A stretch of DNA of 64,000 bases, from positions 62,001-126,000 of the forward strand of contig NZ_JAEMQH010000003.1 in NCBI RefSeq assembly GCF_016820575.1, written 5' to 3'. Within the stretch, counting starts at the first letter, position 1, and each line of letters begins with the position of its first letter. The DNA is from Marinobacter sediminum. Its GTDB lineage: Bacteria > Pseudomonadota > Gammaproteobacteria > Pseudomonadales > Oleiphilaceae. Shown piece after piece: positions 36,138-46,244 of the stretch. The position numbers and the translations under genes are program-made. The notes beneath the pieces are model-generated. The model was not told the DNA's origin, ran no database searches, and saw only the letters and a program-made list of their open reading frames with translations.

Positions 36138-36596
36138 ATGAAGCTCGCAAAGATGTTTGGTACCGCTGTTGTCGCACTGAGCTTGTCCGCGCCTGCGGTT
36201 GCACAGCAAGCCGCTGGTGGTCAGCCGGATCAGGTGGATCAGCTGGCACAGATGGTTGGCCTGTCCGATGATCAGCAAACCGAGATCCGAGGCATCATCG
36301 ATGAGAAGCAGGACAAGATTGCCAAGCTCCGCCAGGAAGCCCGCGCTCTGCAGCAGCAGATGCAGGCTGAGATCAAGCCGGAGTACGATGAAGATTCCAT
36401 TCGTGACAACGCCGAAGAGCTCGGCGATGTAACCGGAGAGATCGCGGCCCTGTCCACCCTGATGCAGGCGAAAGTGGACAGCGTGTTTACCGAAGAGCAG
36501 CGCGATACCCTGGACAAGCGCATGCAGCAAATGCAGCAGCAGCGTCAGCAACAGCAGCAGATGATGCAGCAGCAGATGCAGCAGCAGGGTCAGTAA
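36138..36596 (+). CDS. Spy/CpxP-like periplasmic protein with glutamine-rich tail
   Basis: A 152-residue exported protein. The signal peptide is about residues 1-23 (MKLAKMFGTAVVALSLSAPAVAQQ). The mature part is almost all helix: a heptad-like stretch LVGLSDDQQTEIRGIIDEKQDKIAKLRQEARALQQQM and FTEEQRDTLDKRMQQM resembles the LTxxQ repeats of Spy/CpxP chaperones and Zn-resistance proteins. The last 25 residues are almost only Gln and Met. The family buffers misfolded or aggregating periplasmic proteins; metal binding by the methionines is possible. ACGGAGAA upstream fixes ATG 36138. Confidence 0.8.
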   Translation: MKLAKMFGTAVVALSLSAPAVAQQAAGGQPDQVDQLAQMVGLSDDQQTEIRGIIDEKQDKIAKLRQEARALQQQMQAEIKPEYDEDSIRDNAEELGDVTGEIAALSTLMQAKVDSVFTEEQRDTLDKRMQQMQQQRQQQQQMMQQQMQQQGQ

Positions 36597-36621
36597 ACCG
36601 CTCAGGTTACGCTGAATGAAG

Positions 36622-36652
36622 AAGGCCGCATCCTTGGATGCGGCCTTTTTTT
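36622..36652 (+). terminator. rho-independent terminator after the Spy-like gene
   Basis: AAGGCCGCATCC (36622-36633) pairs perfectly with GGATGCGGCCTT (36636-36647), followed by a run of T to 36652. It lies six bases from the stop codon of the convergent RND gene and can serve only the plus strand well. Confidence 0.9.
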
Positions 36653-36658
36653 GTCCTT

Positions 36659-39154
36659 TTATTCGGCCCCGTTCGGACCGAAGGGGCGGACCAGTATGAT
36701 CAGTCGCGGCAGCAGGGTCAGTGCGCCCAGCAATGCCATGAACATCGCGAAGCCGGTAAACAGCCCGAAGTAGATGGTCGGGATAAAGTTTGAGAGCACC
36801 AGGATCGAGAACCCGGCGACGATGGTCAGTGAGGTGTAGAACATGGCCCGGCCGATACTGCGGTGGCAGCGATGCATGGTGGCCAGGTAGTCCCGGTCCT
36901 TGGCGAATTCGGTCTTGAACCGGTGGATGTAGTGAATGGTGTCGTCCACGGCGATGCCGACGGTAATGGCCGCAATGGTGATGGTCATCATGTCCAGTGG
37001 AATCCCGAGCCAGCCCATCAGGCCCAGCACCGAGCCGGCGGCGATCAGGTTGGGCGCTATGCCGATCAGGGCCAGCTTGAGTGAGCGAAACAGCAGCAGG
37101 AACATGGCGGTGATTACCACGAAGACCGCGCCGATGGTCTTGATCTGGGAATCGAACAGGCTCTGCAGCATGTTGTTGTACATGACTGTCATGCCGGTAA
37201 ACAGCACCTGATCCTCCTCGTAGCCAAGTTCGGTGGTCAGGTGAGTGCGGATACGGTCCAGCAGGGCCTGTCGGCGCAGCTCCGGCATGGTTTCCAGAAT
37301 TCGGATGCTGAACCGGGCCTGGTCGTGTTCCTCGGAAATGTACGGTGTCAGCAGGGTGTCCTGTAGATCATCCGGAACCGCTGCAGGTACGAAAGCCAGT
37401 TCCAGCGCGTCCAGCCGTTCGCCCTGATTGATCTGGGCCAGGATATCCAGTGTGGTGATAATGGAGAGCACCTTGCCGGTTTCCGGCAGGCTATTGAGGT
37501 AGTCGTGCACCTGCTCCAGCCGTTGCATCTTTTGGTAGGTGTACCAGGTATCCCGGTATTCCTCACCATCGCCACAGTCCTCGACGAAGGGGTCGCAACT
37601 GCTGGCGAACGGATCGCTGTCGGCGCCAGCGTTCTCCGGCGCCGGCTCGTCGGTAATCACGATGTCCAGAGGCGTGGTGCCACCGAGGCGGTCGTCAATG
37701 GTGATCATGCCCTTGTGGATTTCGGTCGACGGCTTGAAGTAGTCAATGAAACTGTTCTCCACCGTCAGCCGGCTCACCCCGATGGCACACAGAATCGCAA
37801 TGACCGCTGAGCCCACCAGTACGGATTTGCCGAACCGTTCGGTGAAGCGGGCAAAGGTGTCGGTAAACGGCACCTGGTCGGAGGTGACGGTCCAGTCCGC
37901 CTTTGGTGGCAGCAGCCGCAGCAGTACCGGGAAGATAAGAAAGGTGATCAGGAAGGCAACGGTCAGGCCCAGGGTCATCATCCAGCCGAAGTCGATCACC
38001 GGGCGGATGCCACTGAACGTCAGAGAGCCAAAGGCCACGATAGTGGTGATGGCCATGTAAAAGCAGGGTTTGAACATGGCGGTTAGGGTCTGGCGCAGGG
38101 TTTCCCGGGGGTCACCCTCGGTGTCGTCATGCTGGAACTCCCGGTACCGCACCATCAGGTGAATGGTCAGGGACAGGGTCATGATCAGCAGCAGTGCAAT
38201 AAAGTTGGCGGAAATCACGGTAACCGGCCACTGAGCCCAGCCCAGGAAACCGATCATAAGCCACACGGTAAAGCCACAGCACAGCAGTGGCACCAGCACC
38301 CAGCGCCACTGGCGGAAGATGATAACCAGGGTCAGCACCAGAAACGCCAGCACCCCCAGCCCGAAGGTGGATAGGTCGTTTTTGATGAAGCGAATCATGT
38401 CCGACACGATCATAGGCACGCCGCCAAGATGGATCTCGGCGCCGTCGCGGTAGCTATCAAGGATGCCTCGCACGCGCTCGATGGTGGCGTCGCGTTCCTT
38501 ACCCTGGGTTTCAGTAAAGCCGATGAAAGCTTGCTGGGCCGCTTCCAGTTGTTCCCGCTCGGCGGCAGAGGCATCGCCAGCCTCTACCTCGTCACGCAGC
38601 TGGTTTCGTTGCCGCAACAGCTCAAAGTACCGTTCCGGCGTCGGTAGATTAACCTGAATGGCGGTGGTCCGGGCATCTTCGCTGATTAACAGGTTGGGGT
38701 AGAGCGGGTTGTCCAAGAGGGCAGAGCGGGCGGTGTCTGGCGGGACATTGTCTTCATCTACGGTCTTTATCTCGGCATCGACGGTGTCCAGAGTCAGCTC
38801 GGGGCTGTGCAGCAGGGGCACGTTCAGGATGCTGTTGGTGGAGCCCACCGCCGGCAGCGCCTGCAGCTCATCGCGCAGGGCCTGAAGCCGGTCCAGCCCG
38901 GCCTCGGAAAAGAGTTCACTCTTGGGGGTGTAGGTCACGATGAGGAAGTCGTCGGACGTAGTGAAGCGACGGTTGACCTCGCGGTACTGCTCCAGCGATC
39001 GATCGTTCTCCAACACCAGGGATTCGGCCGAGGCATCCAGCCGGAACTGGCCAAATTTGATGGCTGCCACGGCCAGCAGGAGGGCAAAAATACCCAGAAC
39101 TACCAGGGGACGAGCAAGGATCAGGCGATCGTACAGGGTACTGAACCGGTTCAT
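36659..39154 (-). CDS. RND-superfamily (MMPL-type) exporter
   Basis: An 831-residue inner-membrane protein with the RND plan in two halves: a helix at 17-34, a large periplasmic loop to about 250, five helices (about 255-425), a second anchor near 447, a second loop with FASSCDPFVEDCGDG, and five final helices. AVDDTIHYIHRF near residue 745 and HLMVRYREF in the first half are typical of the MMPL/SSD-like group that moves lipids, hopanoids or sterols. No membrane-fusion protein or outer-membrane partner is next to it. The substrate is unknown. Confidence 0.88.
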   Translation of the reverse strand: MNRFSTLYDRLILARPLVVLGIFALLLAVAAIKFGQFRLDASAESLVLENDRSLEQYREVNRRFTTSDDFLIVTYTPKSELFSEAGLDRLQALRDELQALPAVGSTNSILNVPLLHSPELTLDTVDAEIKTVDEDNVPPDTARSALLDNPLYPNLLISEDARTTAIQVNLPTPERYFELLRQRNQLRDEVEAGDASAAEREQLEAAQQAFIGFTETQGKERDATIERVRGILDSYRDGAEIHLGGVPMIVSDMIRFIKNDLSTFGLGVLAFLVLTLVIIFRQWRWVLVPLLCCGFTVWLMIGFLGWAQWPVTVISANFIALLLIMTLSLTIHLMVRYREFQHDDTEGDPRETLRQTLTAMFKPCFYMAITTIVAFGSLTFSGIRPVIDFGWMMTLGLTVAFLITFLIFPVLLRLLPPKADWTVTSDQVPFTDTFARFTERFGKSVLVGSAVIAILCAIGVSRLTVENSFIDYFKPSTEIHKGMITIDDRLGGTTPLDIVITDEPAPENAGADSDPFASSCDPFVEDCGDGEEYRDTWYTYQKMQRLEQVHDYLNSLPETGKVLSIITTLDILAQINQGERLDALELAFVPAAVPDDLQDTLLTPYISEEHDQARFSIRILETMPELRRQALLDRIRTHLTTELGYEEDQVLFTGMTVMYNNMLQSLFDSQIKTIGAVFVVITAMFLLLFRSLKLALIGIAPNLIAAGSVLGLMGWLGIPLDMMTITIAAITVGIAVDDTIHYIHRFKTEFAKDRDYLATMHRCHRSIGRAMFYTSLTIVAGFSILVLSNFIPTIYFGLFTGFAMFMALLGALTLLPRLIILVRPFGPNGAE

Positions 39155-39253
39155 GAAGCAACTACTCAGCTGAAAACGAGTGCAGAGTGTGCCACAAAGT
39201 GCCGCGAACTGTGACCTTTGGCCGGGCTTTGTTTGGCGCCTGGCGGCGCAGGA

Positions 39254-40303
39254 TCAGTCGACTGCTTTAACCGGAATCTGCATGGCGTTGTCGACCTGCG
39301 GAACCTCCGGCACCGCAAGGCCCAGGTTGTTTTGGTCAAAGACCTTATCGGCTCGGTAGCTTGAGCGCACCATCGGGCCTGAGGGCACTTCCATAAAGCC
39401 TTTTTCCAGGCCCAGTTCCCGGTATCGGTTGAACTCTTCCGGCGTGACATAGCGCTCCACCGGTAGGTGGTTCGGTGTCGGGCGCAAGTATTGGCCGAGG
39501 GTCAGGATGTCGACCCCGATGGCACGAAGGTCGTCCATGGTTTTCAGGATTTCCTCTTCGGTTTCACCCAGGCCCAGCATCAGGCTGGTCTTGGTGAGCA
39601 CGTCGGGCCGATGCTTCTTGGCGTGAGCCAGTACGCTGAGGGTTTTTTCGTAGCCGGCACGGGGGTCACGGACCCGGCTGGTCAGGCGCTCTACGGTTTC
39701 GACGTTCTGGGCGAATACGTCCAGGCCGGAATCCACCACCTTCTCTACGTGGGGCATGACCGCGTCGAAATCCGGGGTCAGGGCTTCAACGGCTACCTGT
39801 GGGGTCCGCTGCTTGATGGCCGACACACAGGCCGCATAATGGGCAGCACCGCCGTCGTCCAGATCGTCCCGGTCGACCGAAGTCAGAACAATGTAGCGCA
39901 GCCCCATCAATTCTACCGACTTGGCGGTGTTGTCTGGCTCGTCGTGATCAAGCCAGCCCTTGGGGTTGCCGGTGTCCACCGCACAGAATCTGCATGCCCG
40001 GGTGCAGACAGAGCCCATTACCATGATGGTGGCAGTACCGGCTGCCCAGCATTCGCCGATGTTAGGGCAGTGGGATTCCTGGCACACCGTGCTCAAACGA
40101 TGGTCGCTGACGTTCTTGCGAACGGCCTCGTAACGTTCGCCACCGGGCATCTTGGCCCGCAGCCACTTGGGCTTGCGCTCTACCGGTTTGGATTCCGAGG
40201 TTTCGCCCGAACTGCGCTTGATACCATCCTTGATGGCGGAAAAGCCGTGCTCGTTACGGAACTTGGAACCACTGGTGATGCGGGGCTTTGCGCTGTCGCT
40301 CAT
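39254..40303 (-). CDS. lipA: lipoyl synthase
   Basis: Radical-SAM enzyme that inserts two sulfur atoms into protein-bound octanoate. The 349 residues have the auxiliary cluster cysteines in [12 protein letters not shown] and the radical-SAM CX3CX2C motif in CTRACRFC (near residue 95-102). The C-terminal RSSYRAD serine ligand is also present. The start at ATG 40303 gives [12 protein letters not shown]; an upstream in-frame start at 40342 is less likely. Normally next to lipB, it is separated from it by 30 kb and reversed. Confidence 0.96.
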   Translation of the reverse strand: MSDSAKPRITSGSKFRNEHGFSAIKDGIKRSSGETSESKPVERKPKWLRAKMPGGERYEAVRKNVSDHRLSTVCQESHCPNIGECWAAGTATIMVMGSVCTRACRFCAVDTGNPKGWLDHDEPDNTAKSVELMGLRYIVLTSVDRDDLDDGGAAHYAACVSAIKQRTPQVAVEALTPDFDAVMPHVEKVVDSGLDVFAQNVETVERLTSRVRDPRAGYEKTLSVLAHAKKHRPDVLTKTSLMLGLGETEEEILKTMDDLRAIGVDILTLGQYLRPTPNHLPVERYVTPEEFNRYRELGLEKGFMEVPSGPMVRSSYRADKVFDQNNLGLAVPEVPQVDNAMQIPVKAVD

Positions 40304-40432
40304 AGCAACGGGACTCTCGTTTGGGCATGTGGCAAGGCACATGCGATGGGCATTCAGGCAGAAAAATTGGTCAGCCCTTAAGAGTAATGTCGGGACGATC
40401 CAGTTACAAGGCAGGTAGGGGCAATCACGGGG

Positions 40433-40464
40433 TTGCCGGGCACGACATTGGTCGTACCCGGCAA
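40433..40464 (-). terminator. terminator-like hairpin after metY
   Basis: TTGCCGGGCACGAC (40433-40446) pairs with GTCGTACCCGGCAA (40451-40464) across ATTG; only one pair is a wobble. It begins 16 bases after the metY stop on the minus strand. No U-tract follows. Confidence 0.55.
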
Positions 40465-40479
40465 GGGGGAAGCGGCTTA

Positions 40480-41757
40480 TCAGGCCTGGGCGGCGTCCAG
40501 GGCCTGGGTGATGTCGGCAATCAGATCGTCGACGTGCTCTATGCCAATGGACAGTCGCACCAGATCCTCACTCACGCCGGCGCTCTTGAGCTCGTCCGGG
40601 CTCAGCTGGCGGTGAGTGGTGGAGGCCGGGTGACAGGCCAGGGACTTGGCATCACCGATGTTGACCAGGCGGTAGATCAGCTGCAGGGCGTCGATGAACT
40701 TGGCCCCGGCCTGGTGGCCGCCTTTGATGCCAAAGCTCAGGATGCCCGAAGCCTTGCCGCCGCAGATCTTCTCACAGGTGGCCTTGAACGGACTGTTCTC
40801 CAGCGCCGCGTAATTGACCCACTCCACGGACGGATGCTGCTGCAGGAAGTTGGCGACTTTTTCAGCGTTCTCGCAGTGGCGTTCCATACGCAGGGAGAGG
40901 GTTTCCAGGCCCTGCATGATCAGGAAGGCGTTAAACGGTGCCAGTGCAGCGCCGGTGTTGCGCAACGGAACCACGCGGCAGCGGCCGATGAACGCGGCGG
41001 CGCCCAGAGCCTCGGTGTACACCACGCCGTGGTAGGACGGGTCTGGCTCGTTCAGCATCGGAAACTTGTCGGCACTGGCTTTCCAGTCGAATTTGCCGGA
41101 ATCCACCACAATGCCGGCGACCGTGGTGCCGTGGCCGCCGATGTACTTGGTGAGGGAGTGCACCACAATGTCGGCCCCGTGCTCGAACGGTCGGCACAGG
41201 AATGGGGTGGCCACGGTGTTGTCCACGATCAGAGGGATGCCGTGACGGTGGGCGATGTCAGCCCAGCGCTGGATATCCACCACGTTGCCGGCGGGGTTGC
41301 CGATGGATTCGCAGAACAGGGCGCGGGTGTTGTCGTCGATGGCCTTTTCAACGGCGTCAAAGTCGTCGTGGGGGACCATGCGACAGTCGATGCCCTGGTT
41401 GGGCAACGAGTGGGCAAACAGGTTGTAGGTGCCGCCATAAAGCTGGCTGGTGCTGACAATGTTGTTGCCAACCTTGCAGATGGTCTGCAGGGCATAGGTG
41501 ATCGCTGCCATGCCGGATGCCAGGGCCAGAGCTCCAATGCCGCCTTCCAGCTGGGCCATCCGCTCCTCAAGAACACCGTTGGTGGGGTTCATGATGCGGG
41601 TGTAGATATTGCCCTGCACCTTCAGGTCAAACAGATCGGCACCGTGCTGGGTGTCGTCAAAGGTGTAGGAGGTGGTCTGGTAGATCGGGGTGGTTGCGGC
41701 GTTGGTTGCCGGGTCTCCGCTGAAGCCCGCGTGCAATGCCAGGGTTTCGAGTTTCAT
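40480..41757 (-). CDS. metY: O-acetylhomoserine sulfhydrylase
   Basis: PLP enzyme that makes homocysteine from O-acetyl- or O-succinylhomoserine and sulfide. The 425-residue length and segments [42 protein letters not shown], the PLP lysine in [15 protein letters not shown] (near residue 208) and the ending [16 protein letters not shown] fit the MetY branch, which is longer than MetB/MetC. No other methionine gene is close. Confidence 0.93.
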   Translation of the reverse strand: MKLETLALHAGFSGDPATNAATTPIYQTTSYTFDDTQHGADLFDLKVQGNIYTRIMNPTNGVLEERMAQLEGGIGALALASGMAAITYALQTICKVGNNIVSTSQLYGGTYNLFAHSLPNQGIDCRMVPHDDFDAVEKAIDDNTRALFCESIGNPAGNVVDIQRWADIAHRHGIPLIVDNTVATPFLCRPFEHGADIVVHSLTKYIGGHGTTVAGIVVDSGKFDWKASADKFPMLNEPDPSYHGVVYTEALGAAAFIGRCRVVPLRNTGAALAPFNAFLIMQGLETLSLRMERHCENAEKVANFLQQHPSVEWVNYAALENSPFKATCEKICGGKASGILSFGIKGGHQAGAKFIDALQLIYRLVNIGDAKSLACHPASTTHRQLSPDELKSAGVSEDLVRLSIGIEHVDDLIADITQALDAAQA

Positions 41758-41855
41758 TGCAACTTCCTTGCTTGTGGTTTGTTGGTGTTATTGATGTTGA
41801 TCAGCAGTATGCCACAGAGTTTCCAATCGCCGAATTGGTCGGATTGTAATACCCG

Positions 41856-43070
41856 TCACACGAGCGCGCCGTGCACCATTGCTCGCAGTTCCTGCCGAAT
41901 CGGGTAGGTTGAGGAGGGCATGAGCTGGGTCATGAAAACCACCACCATGTCCTCCACTGGATCGACGAAGAAGTTGGTGCTGGCCAGTCCACCCCAGCCG
42001 TACTCGCCCACGGAGCCGATGGTGTGGGACTTGGCCACGTCCGTTTTCACCGAGAAACCCAGGCCAAAGCCGTTGCCCTCGTAGGGCGTTTCGCTGAAGG
42101 CACCGATCGACAAAGCCGGCAGATCCTGATTGCCGGGAAGATGGTTGCTGCGCATGAACTCCAGGGTTTTTCGGCCGATGATGCGCTCGCCCTGATACTC
42201 GCCGCCCTGGCACAGGGCCTGGGCAAACCGGTGGTAGTCGCTGATCGTGGACACCAGACCGCCGCCGCCGGAAAGGAACCCCGGGGTTTTCAGGTAGCGC
42301 GAACGCTGCGGATCGTCTTGCAGCTTCATGGTGTCACCCGGTTGATGCAGGTAGCAGGCGGCAAAGCGATCCAGCTGGGCCTGAGGTACCTGGAAACCGG
42401 TATCCGTCATGCCCAGCGGGTCAAATATGTGCTCCTGAAAGTAGTCGTCGAGTGGTTGATCAGACAGCTTCTGTACCAGGTAACCGAGCACATCGGTTGA
42501 TACCGAGTAATTCCAGGCGGTGCCGGGTGAATACTCCAATGGCAGATCGGCCAGCCGATCGACCAGTTTGTCCAGGGTCAGGGTGCCACTGCCATCCAGT
42601 TTGAGCTGGCGGTAGGCGGCATCAACCTCGGTGCGCTCCAGAAATCCATAGGTCAGGCCCGACATATGCGTGAGCAGGTCTCGCACGGTCATGGCGCGGG
42701 TAACCGGTTGGGTCTCGAAATTTGGCCAGCTTCCGGCTTTGTAGACTGCCAGGTTGCGCCACGCCGGAATGTATTTGTGCACCGGGTCGTCCAGCAGGAA
42801 ACGCCCCTGCTCATAGAGCTGCATCATGGCGATGGACGTCACCGGTTTGGTCATGGAGTAGATGCGGAAAATGGTGTCGTTCCGTGCTGGCTTGTTGCGC
42901 TCCACGTCCATCAAGCCCTGGGCATGAGTCCAGACCACCTGCCCGTGGCGGGCCACCAGGGTGACGGCGCCGGGCAGCTTGCCGGTACTGATGTAGTTGT
43001 CATCAAGATGACTTGCAATGCGCTCCAGACGATCCAGCGACAAACCGGCGACAACGTTGGGTTGGGGCAT
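41856..43070 (-). CDS. serine hydrolase of the beta-lactamase class C / EstB group
   Basis: A 404-residue penicillin-recognising-fold enzyme without a signal peptide. The active serine is in YSMTKPV (SxxK, near residue 76), the second motif is the tyrosine of [12 protein letters not shown] (near 188), and the third region is [13 protein letters not shown] (near 342). These features and the cytosolic N-terminus point to an esterase-like member (EstB type) rather than a secreted beta-lactamase. The longer frame upstream to 43469 is discarded because it covers the divergent SMR gene; ATG 43070 begins [11 protein letters not shown] with AAGGAG upstream. Confidence 0.87.
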   Translation of the reverse strand: MPQPNVVAGLSLDRLERIASHLDDNYISTGKLPGAVTLVARHGQVVWTHAQGLMDVERNKPARNDTIFRIYSMTKPVTSIAMMQLYEQGRFLLDDPVHKYIPAWRNLAVYKAGSWPNFETQPVTRAMTVRDLLTHMSGLTYGFLERTEVDAAYRQLKLDGSGTLTLDKLVDRLADLPLEYSPGTAWNYSVSTDVLGYLVQKLSDQPLDDYFQEHIFDPLGMTDTGFQVPQAQLDRFAACYLHQPGDTMKLQDDPQRSRYLKTPGFLSGGGGLVSTISDYHRFAQALCQGGEYQGERIIGRKTLEFMRSNHLPGNQDLPALSIGAFSETPYEGNGFGLGFSVKTDVAKSHTIGSVGEYGWGGLASTNFFVDPVEDMVVVFMTQLMPSSTYPIRQELRAMVHGALV

Positions 43071-43226
43071 GACGGACTCCTTCGGGTAAAACCGGAGCTT
43101 ATGCCATTCTGACGGCGGCGAGAAGGGTGGCGGCTGGCGGATCAGGCCGGGTAGGGAAATGCCGGGATTCACATCCCGACCGCCAATCAGCACAATGACG
43201 CGCCATTCCTCGGGAGGTGACGATAA

Positions 43227-43559
43227 ATGACAAATTGGGTGTTCCTGGCGTTTGCGATTGTCGCGGAAGTGGTAGCCACTTCGTCGCTCAAGGCGAGTGA
43301 TGGTTTTACCCGGCTGACGCCATCGGTGATTGTGGTTGTGGGCTATGGCGTGGCCTTTTATCTTCTGTCTCTGGCGTTGCGAAGCATACCGGTGGGGACC
43401 GCGTATGCGATTTGGGCTGGTCTGGGGATTGTGCTGGTGGCTGCTGCGGGATGGCTGCTGTTCGATCAAAAGCTGGATGCCTGGGGTATCGTCGGCATGG
43501 CACTGATCGTATCAGGGGTATTCGTGCTGAATGTTTTGTCGCGGGCCGGTGGTCACTGA
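43227..43559 (+). CDS. small multidrug resistance (EmrE/Qac-type) exporter
   Basis: A 110-residue, four-helix inner-membrane exporter acting as an antiparallel dimer driven by protons. The essential Glu14 is in [12 protein letters not shown], and the substrate-pocket segment [15 protein letters not shown] (Tyr and Trp near 60-63) matches the EmrE/Qac subtype rather than the guanidinium exporters. The ending [12 protein letters not shown] is very close to EmrE. Likely substrates are quaternary ammonium and other lipophilic cations. CGGGAGG eight bases upstream supports the start. No guanidine riboswitch was recognised in the leader. Confidence 0.92.
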   Translation: MTNWVFLAFAIVAEVVATSSLKASDGFTRLTPSVIVVVGYGVAFYLLSLALRSIPVGTAYAIWAGLGIVLVAAAGWLLFDQKLDAWGIVGMALIVSGVFVLNVLSRAGGH

Positions 43560-43712
43560 CCTCTTACCTTTTACCTCTGACGGGGCGGCAATTCTCGTTG
43601 ACGAGGCATGTCCAGGATCGGACCTGTGGATTTCGCTATCCCGCCGGCTGTGGGTATACTCGAGGGAGTGAGTCTGAACTCTCTATCCTGAATGGGGCGC
43701 CACATCAGAGCG

Positions 43713-44501
43713 ATGAACCCTTCCAAGAGATCCCTGGCCGTTTTTTGCGGCTTTTTCCTGTTGGCCTTCTCCTCTCTCAGTCTGGCCGGTGTGCTTCGCA
43801 TCCTCGCTCCCGATTTACCGGGAACCTCCGAACCGGGCGGCAATGGCCGGGATGCCGAAACCGTCAAGCGGGTTTTGCAGCGGTGCGGTTATGAGGTCAA
43901 ATTCCTGGTTCAGCCGTTTGGTCGCCACATCTTTACCTACCGGGACTCTAATAAGGCCGATGCGGTGATGACGGTGCCCCTGGGTACCGAGCTTTCCGGG
44001 CACTCCACCGCCGCCTACATCTGGTACCAGAACGGCGCCGTGTACGACGCTAACCGTATTCCCCCGATCAATTCCGTGGCCGATCTGAAGGGACTGGACG
44101 TGGTCACTTTTAAGAACGGTATTGAGCTGCTGGAGCTGGAAGATGTTGAAGCCAGTTTTGGCTCAGTCCGGGAGCTCGCCAATCAGCGAATTCACTCCCA
44201 CCTGCTATTGCTCGGGCGAGTAGATGCGATTCTGGCCGACGGCCTGATCGTGGCGGAGATTAATCGTCGAATCCTGACCTCAGCAACCGCGATGCTTGAC
44301 CTGGATAAGCTGCCGGATCTGAAATTTGCACCGATTTTCACCCCCACTCCCTACAAATTGGTATTTCGCGAGCTCGCGCTGGCGAAAGCCTTTGATCGCT
44401 GTTTCGACCGCGCCTACGCAGAGGGGGTTGTGACGCGCATCGATGAAAAATATATTGGCCGGCTCCAGCGGTCGCTGGGCTTTCGGTATCTGGGGTTCTG
44501 A
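43713..44501 (+). CDS. periplasmic substrate-binding protein (SBP_bac_3-like)
   Basis: A 262-residue exported protein. A signal peptide covers about residues 1-25 (SLAVFCGFFLLAFSSLSLAG). The mature part has the two-lobe pattern of amino-acid-type binding proteins: GVLRILAPDLPG at the start of lobe 1, NSVADLKGLDVVTFKNG at the crossover and GRVDAILADGLIVAEIN in lobe 2. No transporter permease or ATPase adjoins it, and in such orphan cases the protein may feed a sensor instead. The neighbouring diguanylate cyclase lacks a periplasmic domain, so no partner is evident. ATG 43713 is preferred over 43692. Confidence 0.8.
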   Translation: MNPSKRSLAVFCGFFLLAFSSLSLAGVLRILAPDLPGTSEPGGNGRDAETVKRVLQRCGYEVKFLVQPFGRHIFTYRDSNKADAVMTVPLGTELSGHSTAAYIWYQNGAVYDANRIPPINSVADLKGLDVVTFKNGIELLELEDVEASFGSVRELANQRIHSHLLLLGRVDAILADGLIVAEINRRILTSATAMLDLDKLPDLKFAPIFTPTPYKLVFRELALAKAFDRCFDRAYAEGVVTRIDEKYIGRLQRSLGFRYLGF

Positions 44502-44516
44502 GCGGCGAGTGTGGTC

Positions 44517-44714
44517 TCAGCGCCCTTTGTCTTCATCACCGTGGCTGCGACGCTTCAGGTAGTCGTGGATAGAAGGGTAGAAAAACACCGCCAGGCAGGT
44601 TGCGAACAAAACCAGAGAGACGGCGACGGTTTTCAGGCTGCTTCCGGCTGAAAGCAGGCTAACGGTCACCACTAGAACGATCAGGAACAGAGACTCGGCT
44701 TGTCGCGATTGCAT
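44517..44714 (-). CDS. small two-helix membrane protein, hypothetical
   Basis: A possible 65-residue product with two hydrophobic segments (about residues 8-25 and 30-47) and a charged tail (HDYLKRRSHGDEDKGR). The protein-like layout and its place in a gap between convergent and divergent genes favour a real gene, but the ribosome site is weak and no family is recognised. An in-frame GTG at 44723 is an alternative start. Confidence 0.45.
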   Translation of the reverse strand: MQSRQAESLFLIVLVVTVSLLSAGSSLKTVAVSLVLFATCLAVFFYPSIHDYLKRRSHGDEDKGR

Positions 44715-44840
44715 GATGTGCACTAACCAGAAAGAGTTCAGGGAGCCAGTGCCCGATATTACCGCAATAGCCTGGTCTAGATTGTCAAAGGTTGTGTAAT
44801 TTTCCAGCAGGCCGGTAAGTGAACAATCGATGCCTGTGCC

Positions 44841-46244
44841 TCATCTGTGAATGACAATGTGATCACGTCCGGAGCTTTTGGCCAGATACATTGCATCATC
44901 TGCCCTGGATAGCAGGCTGCTGATGCTTTCATCGCCATGCAGTTGGGCGACACCGACACTGATGGTCAGCTTGGGCGCGCTCTCGTCATCGGAAATAATG
45001 ACGCTCCGCAGCTGACTGGCCAGTCGGTCCATGATCTTGACGGCCTCGGCACTGGTGGTGCAGGGGAGGCCGGCAATGAATTCCTCGCCGCCCCAGCGGG
45101 CGAACAAGTCCTCGTCCCTTGCCTCACGCTGAGCAATGGAGGCAAATGCCTTCAGCGCGTCGTCGCCAGCCTGGTGTCCGAATCGATCATTGATGCGCTT
45201 GAAGTGATCGAAGTCGATGATGGCGATTGAGAAGTCGGTTCCGTAGCGCTTGGCCCGGGCTACTTCCTTTTTCAGTGATGTTTCCATCATCCGGCGATTG
45301 CCCAGTCCGGTCAGCGGATCCGTTGCTGCTATCCGCTCCATCTCCAGGCGAGCTGAGGTCAGTGAGTCCAGGTGCCGCTGACGCTGGATTTCATTGCCAA
45401 TCCAGTCTGCGAACAAACGGACCAGTTCAATGTCCTGGCCGGTGAAGGGGCGGGTTTTCTCCGGGCTGGAGAAGTTCAGGGTGCCGAAGCGAACGCCGTC
45501 GACAAAGATGGGCGAGCCCAGGTAGGCCTCGAGCCCAAAATTCTGGTAGCAGGGATGACCGTTGATCCTGCTTTGGGCGACATGGTGAAAGCCCTGCACA
45601 TCGTTGGCTTCAAAAACGTGTGAGCAGTAGGTGTTGCCCAGCTCAAAGGTCATGCCGGGGGACAATGCGTTTTCCGGGTGTACCGCCCTGATCACGGTGT
45701 AGGTGGCGCCATCAATCTTGCTGAAGATGGCGATCGGGAGCCCAAAATGATCAGCGCCCAGTTCCAGGATCGCATCCACCCGCTCGTTAAAGGAGAGCTT
45801 CTGGTTTGAGGTAATGCTGTGCAAGCTGTTCAGGGTGCGCTCGGCCGATAGTCTTGCAGACACGTCTCGGATCAGGCCGACAAAATAGATGAGCTCGCCG
45901 TGCTCGTCGTGAATGGGGCCGCCCTGGGTTTCGCCCTCAAACGTCTCACCATTCTTTCTGGCATAGCTGAGGGTGTAAATCGACGTTTCGCTGGCCGTGG
46001 CGTTGTAACGCTGCCGACCCTGTTCCTCGAATTCATCGGAAGAGGCATAAAGTACCTTGGTTTTCTGGCCCCAGATTTCTTCCTCTGAATACTGGAACAG
46101 CGACTCTGCCGCAGCGTTAATCATGACGATTTCGCGCTGCAGATTCGCGATAACCACCGCGACATCCAGTTTGTCGAACACCGATCTCAAAAGAGGGTTT
46201 AGCCGGCCATCGTTACCGGTAGGGGTGATGTGGCTCGAGCTCAA
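44841..46244 (-). CDS. diguanylate cyclase with PAS and GAF sensors
   Basis: Makes cyclic-di-GMP. The 467 residues read: PAS domain (about 17-140, SVFDKLDVAVVIANLQREIVMINAAAESLF), GAF domain (about 155-290, with EAYLGSPIFVDGVRFGTLNF) and GGDEF domain from about 305 (DPLTGLGNRRMME). The active-site signature is GGEEF at about 385, and the inhibitory-site motif RDED lies five residues before it, so product inhibition is expected. Cytosolic, with no membrane helix. A TTG at 46244, preceded by a perfect AGGAGG four bases away, is the best start; a GTG at 46310 would add 22 residues without a good ribosome site. Confidence 0.93.
   Translation of the reverse strand: MSSSHITPTGNDGRLNPLLRSVFDKLDVAVVIANLQREIVMINAAAESLFQYSEEEIWGQKTKVLYASSDEFEEQGRQRYNATASETSIYTLSYARKNGETFEGETQGGPIHDEHGELIYFVGLIRDVSARLSAERTLNSLHSITSNQKLSFNERVDAILELGADHFGLPIAIFSKIDGATYTVIRAVHPENALSPGMTFELGNTYCSHVFEANDVQGFHHVAQSRINGHPCYQNFGLEAYLGSPIFVDGVRFGTLNFSSPEKTRPFTGQDIELVRLFADWIGNEIQRQRHLDSLTSARLEMERIAATDPLTGLGNRRMMETSLKKEVARAKRYGTDFSIAIIDFDHFKRINDRFGHQAGDDALKAFASIAQREARDEDLFARWGGEEFIAGLPCTTSAEAVKIMDRLASQLRSVIISDDESAPKLTISVGVAQLHGDESISSLLSRADDAMYLAKSSGRDHIVIHR

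Noticed and set aside
35946..36551. 201-codon leucine/histidine-rich minus-strand frame opposite the Spy-like gene
   Set aside because: It is produced by the CAG-rich Gln codons of the plus-strand gene read in reverse.
36534..36596. CAG-repeat tract as a microsatellite or CRISPR-like repeat
   Set aside because: It encodes the in-frame Gln/Met tail of the Spy-like protein; repeats are irregular and there are no spacers.
40321..41907. 528-codon open frame on the plus strand opposite metY
   Set aside because: It is a GC-driven shadow of metY, glycine/valine/histidine-rich without any domain, and metY is beyond doubt.
43071..43226. Guanidine riboswitch before the SMR gene
   Set aside because: No paired ACGR-loop hairpins or ykkC-like core were found, and the exporter is of the EmrE type rather than the guanidinium type.
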